Source: Micromonospora phytophila
Lineage (GTDB): Bacteria; Actinomycetota; Actinomycetes; Mycobacteriales; Micromonosporaceae
Assembly: GCF_023656545.1 (NCBI RefSeq)
Contig: NZ_JAMOKF010000001.1
Coordinates: 1-64,000, forward strand
Direction: 5' to 3'
DNA: 64,000 nt
The notes under the pieces are model-generated. The model saw only the letters and a list, made by a program, of their open reading frames with translations. It searched no databases and was not told where the DNA came from. Numbering within the stretch: position 1 is the stretch's first letter; each line of letters opens with the position of its first letter. Shown piece after piece: positions 18,317-26,778 of this stretch. The position numbers and the translations under genes were made by a program.

Positions 18317-19618
18317 ATGGCGCACCGCGAACTGCTGGACAGACACCGGTCCGTGATGCCGAGATGGCTGGCGCTGTACTACGAGCAGCCGATCGAGATG
18401 GCCAGCGCCCACGGTCGGCGGGTGACCGATCGCGAGGGGCGGACCTACCTCGACTTCTTCGCCGGCATCCTCACCAACGCGATCGGCTACGACGTGGCCG
18501 AGATCAGCGAGGCGGTGCGCTCGCAGCTCGACACCGGCGTGCTGCACTCCTCCACGCTGTACCTGATCACGTCGCAGGTCGAGCTCGCGGAGAAGATCGC
18601 GGCCCTGTCCGGCATCCCGGACGCCAAGGTGTTCTTCACCAACTCGGGCACCGAGGCGAACGAGACGGCGCTGATGCTCGCCACCCAGTACCGCCGCAGT
18701 GAGCAGGTGCTCGCGCTGCGCAACTCCTACCACGGCCGCGCCTTCGCCACCGTCGCCATCACCGGCAACCGCGGCTGGTCGGCCAGCGCGCTCAGCCCGA
18801 TCAAGGTGAGCTGGGTGCACGGCGGCTACCGCTACCGCAGCCCGTTCCGGGATCTGTCCGACCCGGACTACATCAAGGCCTGCGTCGCCGACCTGCGTGA
18901 GGTCATCGAGACGACGACTGCGGGAGATGTCGCCTGCATGATCGTCGAGCCGATCCAGGGGGTCGGTGGCTTCACCACCCCACCGAACGGGTTGTTCGGC
19001 GAGTTCAAGAAGGTGCTCGACGAATACGGCATCCTCCTCGTCTCCGACGAGGTGCAGACCGGCTGGGGCCGTACCGGCGAGCACTTCTGGGGTATCCAGG
19101 CGCACGACGTCGTGCCCGATGCGATCACCTTCGCCAAGGGTCTGGGCAACGGTCTCGCGATCGGGGGCGTGGTCGCACGTGGCGACCTCATGGACTGCCT
19201 GGGCGCCAACTCGATCTCCACCTTCGGTGGCAACCCGGTCGCCACCACCGGCGCCCTGGCGTCGCTGAACTACCTGCTGGAGCACGACCTGCAGGCCAAT
19301 GCCGCGAAGCTGGGCAGCCACCTGCTCGACGGTCTGCGCTCGGTCGCTGCGGCGCATCCCGTGGTCGGCGACGTCCGCGGCAAGGGCCTGATGATCGCGC
19401 TGGAGTTCGTCGGACCCGACGGCGCACCCAACCCGGCGGCCGCCGCCGCGCTGCTGGAGGAAACGCGTGAGCGTGGGTTGCTGGTCGGCAAGGGCGGCCT
19501 GTACGGCAACGTCATCCGCCTGGCGCCACCGATGACGCTGACCCAGGCCGAGGCGGAGGAGGCACTCGAGATCCTCACCCAGTCGATCGAGGCCGTGGCC
19601 AAGGAGGTGCAGCGATGA
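18317..19618 (+). CDS. Class III PLP aminotransferase (beta-alanine/beta-aminoisobutyrate type), 433 aa
   Basis: A fold-type I transaminase with NSGTEANETALM (cofactor phosphate region), LVSDEVQTGWGRTG (D244 contacts the pyridine nitrogen) and the Schiff-base lysine in ITFAKGLGNGL (K274). In this cluster it most likely converts beta-alanine or beta-aminoisobutyrate to the semialdehyde, with pyruvate or 2-oxoglutarate as acceptor. GABA or AGXT2-like activity cannot be excluded from sequence. It is followed by the semialdehyde dehydrogenase with an ATGA overlap, so the two are translationally coupled. Confidence 0.87.
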   Translation: MAHRELLDRHRSVMPRWLALYYEQPIEMASAHGRRVTDREGRTYLDFFAGILTNAIGYDVAEISEAVRSQLDTGVLHSSTLYLITSQVELAEKIAALSGIPDAKVFFTNSGTEANETALMLATQYRRSEQVLALRNSYHGRAFATVAITGNRGWSASALSPIKVSWVHGGYRYRSPFRDLSDPDYIKACVADLREVIETTTAGDVACMIVEPIQGVGGFTTPPNGLFGEFKKVLDEYGILLVSDEVQTGWGRTGEHFWGIQAHDVVPDAITFAKGLGNGLAIGGVVARGDLMDCLGANSISTFGGNPVATTGALASLNYLLEHDLQANAAKLGSHLLDGLRSVAAAHPVVGDVRGKGLMIALEFVGPDGAPNPAAAAALLEETRERGLLVGKGGLYGNVIRLAPPMTLTQAEAEEALEILTQSIEAVAKEVQR

Positions 19619-21105
19619 GGACCACGCACCGGATCGGCGGCAAGCCGTGGAACGGTGTCGCCGGGCGCACCGGTGACGTCTACGACCCCGCCACCGGCCA
19701 GGTCTCCGGACAGGTCGACTTCGCGACCGCCTCGGTCGTCGACGAGGCGGTGGCCGCCGCCGGCGAGGCGTTCTCCCGATGGCGTACGGCGTCCCTCGCG
19801 CAGCGGACGAGCGTGATGTTCTCATTCCGGGAGCTGCTCAACGCCCGCCGGTCCGACCTCGCCGAGATCGTCACGGCCGAGCACGGCAAGGTGCTGTCCG
19901 ACGCGGCGGGGGAGATCCAGCGCGGGCTGGAAGCCGTCGAGTTCGCCTGCGGGATCCCGCAACTGCTGAAGGGCGGGTTCAGCGAGAACGCCTCGACGCA
20001 GGTGGACGTGTACTCCATCCGGCAGCCGCTCGGCGTGGTCGGGGTGATCTCGCCCTTCAACTTCCCGGCAATGGTGCCGCTGTGGTTCGTGCCGAACGCG
20101 ATCGGGTGCGGCAACGCGGTGGTGCTCAAGCCGAGCGAGAAGGACCCGTCCGCGGCGAACTTCCTGGCGGAACTGTTCGCGGAGGCGGGGCTACCGGACG
20201 GTGTCCTCAACGTCGTGCACGGCGACAAGGAGGCGGTCGACCGGATTCTCGAGCATCCCGACGTCAAGGCCATCTCGTTCGTCGGCTCCACCCCGGTCGC
20301 CCGCTACGTGTATCAGACGGGCACCCAGCACGGGAAGCGCGTGCAGGCACTCGGCGGCGCGAAGAACCACATGGTCGTACTGCCCGACGCCGACCTCGAC
20401 CTCGCCGCCGACGCGGCCGTCTCGGCCGGCTTCGGCTCGTCGGGTGAACGCTGCATGGCCATCTCCGTCGTCGTGGCCGTCGACCCGGTCGGTGACGAGC
20501 TGGTCGGCAAGATCAGCGAGCGGATCAGCGCACTACATGTCGGCGACGGCCGTCGCCCCGGCTGCGAGATGGGACCGCTGGTCACCGGTGCTCACCGCGA
20601 CCGGGTGACGTCATACCTGGACGCTGGTCGGTCCGCCGGGGCGCATCTGGTGGTCGACGGGCGGAGCCACCCGATCGACGGTGAGCAGGGTGGCTTCTGG
20701 CTGGGGCCGACCCTCTTCGACCGGGTCGGCACCGACATGTCCATCTACACCGACGAGATCTTCGGACCGGTGCTCTCGGTGCTGCGGGTGCCCAGCTACG
20801 ACGCCGCCGTCGAGCTGGTCAACGCCAACCGGTACGGCAACGGCACGGCGATCTTCACCAACGACGGCGGCGCCGCCCGGCGGTACCAGAACGAGATCGA
20901 GGTCGGCATGGTCGGGGTGAACGTCCCAATCCCGGTCCCGGTGTCGTACTACTCCTTCGGGGGCTGGAAGGACTCACTGTTCGGTGACGCTCACGCGTAC
21001 GGGCCGGAGGGGGTGAACTTCTTCGTCAGATCCAAGGTGGTCACCAGTCGATGGCTCGACCCGTCCCACGGTGGAGTGAACCTCGGCTTCCCCCAGAACA
21101 CCTGA
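19615..21105 (+). CDS. mmsA: CoA-acylating (methyl)malonate-semialdehyde dehydrogenase, 496 aa
   Basis: An aldehyde dehydrogenase of the acylating MMSDH type: PLGVVGVISPFNFPAMVPLW, SFVGSTPVARYVY, LGGAKNHMVVLPDADLD and catalytic Cys in GSSGERCMAIS (C280). As in MMSDH, the general-base Glu of hydrolytic ALDHs is replaced (LGGAKNH). It would turn malonate semialdehyde into acetyl-CoA, or methylmalonate semialdehyde into propionyl-CoA, with NAD+ and CoA, completing beta-alanine degradation. ATG at 19615 overlaps the aminotransferase stop by four bases. Confidence 0.9.
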   Translation: MRTTHRIGGKPWNGVAGRTGDVYDPATGQVSGQVDFATASVVDEAVAAAGEAFSRWRTASLAQRTSVMFSFRELLNARRSDLAEIVTAEHGKVLSDAAGEIQRGLEAVEFACGIPQLLKGGFSENASTQVDVYSIRQPLGVVGVISPFNFPAMVPLWFVPNAIGCGNAVVLKPSEKDPSAANFLAELFAEAGLPDGVLNVVHGDKEAVDRILEHPDVKAISFVGSTPVARYVYQTGTQHGKRVQALGGAKNHMVVLPDADLDLAADAAVSAGFGSSGERCMAISVVVAVDPVGDELVGKISERISALHVGDGRRPGCEMGPLVTGAHRDRVTSYLDAGRSAGAHLVVDGRSHPIDGEQGGFWLGPTLFDRVGTDMSIYTDEIFGPVLSVLRVPSYDAAVELVNANRYGNGTAIFTNDGGAARRYQNEIEVGMVGVNVPIPVPVSYYSFGGWKDSLFGDAHAYGPEGVNFFVRSKVVTSRWLDPSHGGVNLGFPQNT

Positions 21106-21146
21106 GCACCGGAAGCGGAGCCGGTCTTGAACCCGCCGCCCGGGAG

Positions 21147-23366
21147 GTGTGGAACGCGCAGCGGCGTTCCGACGAGCCTTCTTTCGACGCCCTGCCTCCG
21201 AAGATTCGCAACATGGCGCGCCTGCCGCTGTACATGAGCCTCATCCGGGCTGCCAGGTCAACTGAGCCGCTCGGGCAACCCAACGCCTACCGGCTCGTGG
21301 AATTCTGCGTCGCCTCGATCTTGAGGGCAGCGGGCCTGGACGTCGACCATGCGACGGCGGACCTGACGGCAGTCGCGCGAAGGCAGCTCGCTGCGGCATG
21401 GGCGCACCATCTGCTTCCTGCGATCGAAGCCGACCCGCCAGGGAATATCGGCGACCTCACCGCTTCCCCGATCGCGAGACTCGTGCGGTCCGGCCTGTCC
21501 GGCAGCCTGACGTTCCATCACGACGTGATTCGTGAGTATCTCTTCGCACGGTGGCTCGCCCAGCTCATCGAGTCTCACGGTCGCTCGACGATCACCATCG
21601 AGCTGCTCAACGACCTTGCCGCTCGTACGAGCACATCAGGCGACTTGCGAGGCGTCCTGGAATTCCTACTGCAGGGTTTGGACGCGACGTCACCGGAGCT
21701 GCTGGCCGCCGTCGCTCAGTCGCCGTCGCTCAGCATCACCGAGACGTTGCCCCTGATGCTCGAACTCACCGGCGAAAGCCCAGCCTTCGCCACGGCTGAG
21801 GTGCTGCGCGTGTGCGCCTCTCGATGTCTGCACGACAATGGCCTGCAGCTCGCCAGAGCCCTCCTGCACACCAACGCAGCAGCTACCGCGCTGGGCGCGG
21901 AGTACCCCCGATGGATGCTGCGGGTGCTGCGCCGCTTCGGCCCGGCAGTCTGGTCCGACATCGTGGCGTGCGTCGAGAGGCAGCTGCCCATCGCGGCCGT
22001 CCAGGACTTCGTCCGTCTCGCGCAACTCGACACCGTAGAGGACGCGGTGTTCCTCGCCCGACACTTCTACGTCTTCCTCGCCGCTGACGACGGCAGTTCC
22101 CAGGAGCTGAAGGCACTCCTGGCTCACCCCGACTGGCGAGCCCGCGCCGCCCTCGCCGAGAGCATCCGAGCGGGCCACGCGATCCCACATCAGACGATGA
22201 TCTCGATCATGGAGTCATTGGCCGCGGACCGCGACTACAAGGTCCGCGCCACCGTCGCCGACGCCGTCGGTCGGTCGACCGCACCCGGCCTGGAACACCT
22301 GGTCGCCACTCTCCTCGAAGACCGGAACTGGCACGTCCGCGAACGCCTCCTCCATGGGCTGTCCTTCAAGGTCGCAGACGACGACTCGGCCGCCGAACTG
22401 GTCATCCGGGGCCAAGGAGCATGGCGTGATGGCCCTCGAAACGTCCGAATCGCCGCGCAGCGGCTTCTACTGAAGTGCGGCAGGGAACCGCTCCAGGACG
22501 CGGATTCCTCTCTTAGCGCCCTGTTCGGCCTGCTCCGAGAAATCCGCACCGGCGCCCTGCGGCTACCCACGAACGTCCAGTCCGCCCTGATCAGCCAGGG
22601 CGTCGCCTCGACCGACTGGCTCGTTCGCACCGAAGCCAACCTGCTCGACCGACACGACATCGCCACGAGCGCAGCCGCAGGCATCAGCAAGGAGGCCTTC
22701 CGGCGCCTCCGAGGCGGACGCGCCCTTCAAGTCGCACTCGACATCCGCGACATCGACCACGCCATCGCCGTCGCCCAGGCCGCCGCCAGCGCTGGCGTGC
22801 AATTCATCGAGATCGGCGATCCGCTCATCAAGAGCGTCGGCGTCCAAGTCATCAGTGCCATCAAGCAGCGAACCACTGGTGCGTGGATCGTCGCCGAGAT
22901 GATGTCCGCAGACTGGGGACGCGACCAGGTGGTCCTCGCGACCGAAGCCGGCGCCGACGTCGTACTGCTCATCGGACCCGCCAGCATCGCCAGCGTGTCC
23001 GCAGCGGCCGAAGCGAGCAGACGCCTGGGCGTCCCCATCATGATCGACGTGCCCGAGGGCAGGCTGATCCAGGGCTGGGTCCAGGACATGGAACGCGCGG
23101 GAGTCGACGGCTTCGCCATCACCACGAACATCGACCTGGGCGTGGCCGGCTTTCACCCCCTCGACCAGGCGCAACTCATCAGGTCGTGGACCAAGCTGCC
23201 GGTCGCGGTCTCCGGCGGCTTCGAACCCACCGACGTCGAAGCCAGCCGACGACGCTCATGGGACATCCTCGTCGTCGGTCGCGGAGTCACCGACTCCCTG
23301 GATCCCGCCGTCGCCGCCCGGGACCTCGCCGCGTCGATCGAACTCACCGAAGGACACCACTCATGA
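21147..23366 (+). CDS. 5'-truncated STAND/NACHT-like protein with HEAT-like repeats fused to a HUMPS/OMPDC-like TIM barrel
   Basis: In order: a helical region like that found after a NACHT ATPase (LPPKIRNMARLPLYMSLIRA, then TFHHDVIREYLFARWLAQLI); an alpha-helical repeat region with HEAT-like pairs (HPDWRARAALAESIRAG, DRDYKVRATVADAVGRS, EDRNWHVRERLLHGLS); and a C-terminal 215-residue TIM barrel (22719-23363) matching the 3-hexulose-6-phosphate synthase/orotidine-decarboxylase fold (QVALDIRDIDHAIAVAQ, QFIEIGDPLIKSVG, LPVAVSGGFEPTDVE, DILVVGRG). The family motif DxKxxD reads VAEMMSAD, so the Asp is Glu and the Lys is Met. No Walker A/B is present; the frame begins only 40 bp after mmsA, so the ATPase half is probably lost. 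GTG at 21147 is a guess at the start. Confidence 0.65.
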   Translation: MWNAQRRSDEPSFDALPPKIRNMARLPLYMSLIRAARSTEPLGQPNAYRLVEFCVASILRAAGLDVDHATADLTAVARRQLAAAWAHHLLPAIEADPPGNIGDLTASPIARLVRSGLSGSLTFHHDVIREYLFARWLAQLIESHGRSTITIELLNDLAARTSTSGDLRGVLEFLLQGLDATSPELLAAVAQSPSLSITETLPLMLELTGESPAFATAEVLRVCASRCLHDNGLQLARALLHTNAAATALGAEYPRWMLRVLRRFGPAVWSDIVACVERQLPIAAVQDFVRLAQLDTVEDAVFLARHFYVFLAADDGSSQELKALLAHPDWRARAALAESIRAGHAIPHQTMISIMESLAADRDYKVRATVADAVGRSTAPGLEHLVATLLEDRNWHVRERLLHGLSFKVADDDSAAELVIRGQGAWRDGPRNVRIAAQRLLLKCGREPLQDADSSLSALFGLLREIRTGALRLPTNVQSALISQGVASTDWLVRTEANLLDRHDIATSAAAGISKEAFRRLRGGRALQVALDIRDIDHAIAVAQAAASAGVQFIEIGDPLIKSVGVQVISAIKQRTTGAWIVAEMMSADWGRDQVVLATEAGADVVLLIGPASIASVSAAAEASRRLGVPIMIDVPEGRLIQGWVQDMERAGVDGFAITTNIDLGVAGFHPLDQAQLIRSWTKLPVAVSGGFEPTDVEASRRRSWDILVVGRGVTDSLDPAVAARDLAASIELTEGHHS

Positions 23367-23842
23367 TCATCGCGCCGCTCACGGTCGACCGGATTCCCGA
23401 CCTCGAGAAACTGCTGGCGCTGGGAGAGCCGTACATCAGGCTGCGGGGCTCATCGGACTACTGGCTGTACGCCACGCTGTTCGCCAACACCTGCCCACTC
23501 GCCATCATCGACGGGCAGGTCGCCGGCAGCGTGATCGCCTTCCGAAGCCAGGTCGACCCATCACAGATCTACCTGCAAGACGTGATGACGCACCCCAGCC
23601 ACCGCCGTCAAGGGGTCACGCGGGCGCTCGTGGAAGAGGTTCATCGCCAAGGGGCCCTCTGGGGATGCCGGCGCCTGTTCCTCACCTCGGAACCTGACAA
23701 CCACGCCGCGCACAGCGCATGGCTCGGCTTGGGCTTCAGTAACCGCTCAGGAGACACCACCGAGCAAGGCGTGTCCGTGATCTACGACTACAAGGGGCCG
23801 GGAAAGCACCGCGCCGTGTATGAGCGACAGATCGGCAGCTAA
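23363..23842 (+). CDS. GNAT-family N-acetyltransferase, 159 aa
   Basis: ATG at 23363 overlaps the stop of the HUMPS-fusion gene (ATGA), so the two are translationally coupled. The acetyl-CoA site is clear: IYLQDVMTHPSHRRQGVTRA has the V-x-P-x-x-R-x-x-G signature. It is followed by GCRRLFLTSEPDNHAAHSAW and an LGFSNRS tail, which is the usual N-x-x-A-x-x-x-x-x-GF close. The substrate is unknown. The tight coupling argues that it acts with the upstream protein, for example by modifying it or its ligand. Confidence 0.8.
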   Translation: MIIAPLTVDRIPDLEKLLALGEPYIRLRGSSDYWLYATLFANTCPLAIIDGQVAGSVIAFRSQVDPSQIYLQDVMTHPSHRRQGVTRALVEEVHRQGALWGCRRLFLTSEPDNHAAHSAWLGLGFSNRSGDTTEQGVSVIYDYKGPGKHRAVYERQIGS

Positions 23843-24111
23843 ATTCGGGCGCCACGCGGGCGGCGGCTGAACGTGCACGGCGGCGTGGACCCTCCGCGAC
23901 GAGGATGGACAGCAGAGCTGTTGTGGCGTGAGCAGCAGCTCGCGCATTTCTACCGGTAGTCGGAAGACGTGCTCGGGTCCGCGTGACATCTCCGTCTGGG
24001 CGACGTACGCCAGTCGGTCTTCTCGCTTTACCGCTGTCGACGATGTCCTACCCGCGAGAGTTGGGACTGGCGGCCTCGGCTGCGCCCGCCCCAGGGCGGG
24101 GCGGGCGCAGG

Positions 24112-24408
24112 TCACGCGGCGCGTGGCGGTGCGGGTTGATGCAGGCGGAGTAGGCGGGCGAGTGTGGCGGCTTGGTCGACAGTAGGGAGGCCGGCTTCGG
24201 CGGCCAGTGCTTGGATCTCGGTCTCGGTGTCGGGGTCGGTCAGGTAGCGGGCCATCGACAGCGTCCCCGGCAGAACGGCAGGCTCGCGGTCGGGGTCGGG
24301 GTCGGGGTGTGCGGTCGGGGCCTCGCCGCCGGCTGCCCGCGTGGGCGGGGTCGGCGGCGACGGGTGTGGTGTGTTCGCGCGTGATGTCTGGTCACGGCGT
24401 GTGGCCAT
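24112..24408 (-). CDS. Small hypothetical protein of the mobile-element remnant, 98 aa
   Basis: ATG at 24408 follows a strong GGGAGGGAC ribosome-binding site. The N-terminal half is Pro/Ala/Asp-rich and probably disordered. The C-terminal half is ordered (ARYLTDPDTETEIQALAAEA, then LPTVDQAATLARLLRLHQ) and looks like a small helical domain. It lies downstream of the replication-relaxation gene on the same strand, where actinobacterial integrative elements often carry short accessory proteins. No function is known. Confidence 0.5.
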   Translation of the reverse strand: MATRRDQTSRANTPHPSPPTPPTRAAGGEAPTAHPDPDPDREPAVLPGTLSMARYLTDPDTETEIQALAAEAGLPTVDQAATLARLLRLHQPAPPRAA

Positions 24409-24818
24409 GTCCCTCCCAGGACGGCTCGTGGCGTGAGGCCGACGTTTCGGGCCATGGGCATCTCCTTGTCGTTGGTAGGGACTCGCTGAGGAATGATCGC
24501 CGCATTCCGCCAGCCGGAGTCGGCGGCGGCTCGACGAGCGGTGAGGGCCGTGGACGGTACACCGCGGAAGGAAGGTGTTCGCCACGCACAGCGACTCCCA
24601 GCGGCGTGCCTCTGTGGGCGGGCGCGGGGCGCCGCACGGCGCGGCTGACAGACTCTGACAGCTCCCGTTCGAGGCGAAGTCCGCTCCGGTCGCCTCGGTG
24701 CGCGCCCGTATGGGCGGGCGACGGCTACCGCCCCGGCGGCGTTGGCACGTGCGGGCGGGGTCGGCGGCGTGTGCGACCTTCAGGCCGCCGCACGCGCCAT
24801 GAGTTCCGCTACCCCTCA
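24409..24818. other. Gap inside the mobile-element remnant
   Basis: About 410 bp between the replication-relaxation gene and the small downstream gene. No convincing ORF, hairpin or repeat was found; the overlapping frames are GC artefacts. Confidence 0.35.
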
Positions 24819-25756
24819 TCAGGCGGCCCGCTCCTCCGGGGTGGGCTGGTGATGGGTGGGGTATTGGTCGTCGTGGCGGGTGTCGGTGTAGGGCAGGTCG
24901 ATGAGACGGTGACGGCCGGTACGGCCGGGCAGTTGCCAGACCTGGTGGGCGGGGCTGGCGGCGAGTGCGGTGCGCAGTTCGGCGGTAGTGGTGGCGATGA
25001 CAGTGGTCAGGTCGGGGACGGCGGCGAGGCGGTGGTGCAGGTTCGCCTCTCTTCGTGCGGAGGGGAGGTGGAACAGCACCGGCCAGGCCCAGGTGCTCAT
25101 GGTGTACAGCCGCTCGTACTTGATGACCTTGTCGATAAGGACCTGCAGGTGTTCCAGGCCCGTGTCGTACTCGAGGAGGAACGGCACCGACCGTCCGCGT
25201 TCGGTCCACACCCCGGCACCGTCCGGGCGGGGAAAGCCGGTCGCTCCGGCGATGATGATGTGCGGATCGCCGCCTTCGCGGTACAGGGTGCCGGGTTCGT
25301 GGTAGGCCGACGCGGGCTGCCAGCGGACCAGGTCGCCCTCGGGGTGGGTGCGGGCGTGGGCGGCGAGGTCGATGAAGACCTGGTTGCCGCCGAGCAGGTG
25401 CGGCAGGTCCGGTCGGTTGGTCAGGGAGTGTTTGCGGCGGCGGGCCTGGTCCCGGCGGCCTCGTGGAAGTCCGCGTTGGGCGTGGACGTGGTCGTAGCCG
25501 AGTTGGTCCAGGAGTAGTGGTAGGGATGGGAGCCGCCGTCAGCCTTGTTCGGCCGGAACCGGTCCACCGCCCGCAGGGCGGTGAGGCGGCGTAGCCGGCG
25601 TTGGGTGAAGTCCAGCGATGGGAACAGGGCGACGGCGATCTGGTCGGTGGTGAACACGCCGTGGTCGTAGAGCCAGCCCAGCAGCCGGTCGTCAAGGGCG
25701 GTGATGCTGGCCTGCAGGCGCAGCAGCGGGTCCGCGGTCGGTAGGTGTTTACCCAT
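24819..25756 (-). pseudogene. Replication-relaxation family protein gene with a one-base frameshift
   Basis: From ATG 25756 the sequence reads like the replication-relaxation family: GKHLPTADPLLRLQASITAL, DDRLLGWLYDHGVFTTDQIA, LFPSLDFTQRRLRRL. It then passes into HPYHYSWTNSATTT. In the next frame it continues exactly as the family should: LLDQLGYDHVHAQRG, LPHLLGGNQVFIDLAAHART, HEPGTLYREGGDPHIIIAGA, GVWTERGRSVPFLLEYDTG, WAWPVLFHLPSARREANLHH. One missing C at about 25517 (CACTACTCCTGG for CACTACCTCCTGG) accounts for the change. These winged-helix proteins belong to actinobacterial plasmids and integrative elements. Inactive as written, unless the deletion is a sequencing error. Confidence 0.75.
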
Positions 25757-26199
25757 GGGCAGAAGCCCCTGGGGGGAGACCCGAGACTGGAGGGTCTGTC
25801 TGGAGCGGCCTCGCACCGCTGACAGCGGGGCTGACCTGGGCTGTGAGCGGCTGTGGGGGGTCAGGTTGGGGGTCAGCATCAAGACGGACGGTAGAACGGA
25901 GATCGGCACTGACTGCTGAACCGCCGGGCACAACGGTTGCCGGGCGACGGTGCCGTGAGAGTTTGCGTGCGTCCGGTCGGCGACGCCGGTGGAGGTCGTC
26001 GGGTTGGGTCGTCATCGTTGTTGCTCCAAGCGTCATCGTTGTTGCTCCAATATGTGGGTGGGTGTGCGGTGCGCGCCGACCGCTGCGGCGGGAACGCGCT
26101 GACAGGTCTGGTCCGGTTGTGTCAGCTGCCGCGCCTCAGGGGAGACGCGGGTCTGACAGCGGCGGCTCGATCTGACAGAAGCCGTGGGTCGAAGTTCTG
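25757..26199. other. Upstream region of the replication-relaxation gene
   Basis: No gene is supported here. The notable content is a pair of 19-bp direct repeats (26011-26050, listed separately). Frames crossing the region are Arg/Ser/Pro-rich and occur on both strands. Confidence 0.4.
26011..26050. repeat. Two 19-bp direct repeats at 21-bp spacing
   Basis: GTCATCGTTGTTGCTCCAA occurs at 26011-26029 and again at 26032-26050, separated by GC. A 21-bp period is two helical turns, so a protein could bind both copies on one face. Being 250 bp upstream of the replication-relaxation gene, they could be iterons or operator sites. There are only two copies, so a simple tandem duplication is also possible. 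Confidence 0.6.
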
Positions 26200-26588
26200 T
26201 CACGCGGCCTCCGGCGGTGACAGATCCGGTGCGGGCGGGGTGGTCTCGGCTCGCAGGGCGCGCACGAGCGCGGAGGCGGTGGCGTTGGACAGCTGGTGCC
26301 CATCCGCGCGTAGCTGGTGAGCGAGGGCCTTGCGGGACAGCGGTGTCCCCTCGGCGGTGAGGGTGCGGGCGGCGGTCCGGGCGGCCGGCACCAGCGCGGC
26401 GACTTCCGGACCGTCCTCGTTTGTGGGGGCCTCGGTGTCCCGGCGGTCCGGGACCGCCGACGGTTGGTCCGTGACGGCGGGGACTGCGATCCTGGAGTCC
26501 GGGACCGCGGCGGCGGTGACGGGGACCGGAGGATGGATGTCCGGGACCGACGCGTCGACAGCGGACGTCGGTCCGTGCTTCGTCCGCT
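26200..26588 (-). pseudogene. C-terminal fragment of a DUF2637-type plasmid transfer protein
   Basis: The last ~130 codons read as a proline-rich linker followed by a small winged-helix-like domain (ALVPAARTAARTLTAEGTPL, SRKALAHQLRADGHQLSNAT, ASALVRALR). This is how SpdB/DUF2637 proteins of actinobacterial conjugative elements end. The membrane-spanning N-terminal half that defines the family is missing: upstream of about 26590 the frame runs into sequence coding on the other strand. It lies upstream of the replication-relaxation gene on the same strand, the order expected in such elements. Confidence 0.5.
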
Positions 26589-26589
26589 C

Positions 26590-26778
26590 GAGCTGAGTGG
26601 TCCGGCCGCCCTGTCGATCGTCTTCCTGCTGCTGACGTACTTCGCGCCGGGAATGTTCAAGACCGTGCTCACCGTGCGAACCGGCAACGCCTGGGTCCAC
26701 GTCTGGGCCTACCACGCACTCGCGCCACATACCCTCGCCGACACACCACACATGGTCCACGTCTTCCACCTCAAGTAG
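26590..26778 (+). pseudogene. C-terminal fragment of a membrane protein
   Basis: From about 26590 the plus strand codes for one hydrophobic helix and a conserved-looking tail: GPAALSIVFLLLTYFAPGMF, then VLTVRTGNAWVHVWAYHALA and PHTLADTPHMVHVFHLK before TAG. The upstream part of the frame is antisense to the DUF2637 fragment, so only the 3' end of the gene survives. The join at about 26588-26590 marks a recombination junction. Confidence 0.45.

Noticed and set aside
16583-19825. A 1080-codon minus-strand open frame spanning the PucR gene and the region opposite the aminotransferase gene
   Set aside because: Only the part from ATG 18187 has PucR domains and a ribosome-binding site; the upstream 546 codons are antisense to a clear aminotransferase gene and have shadow composition.
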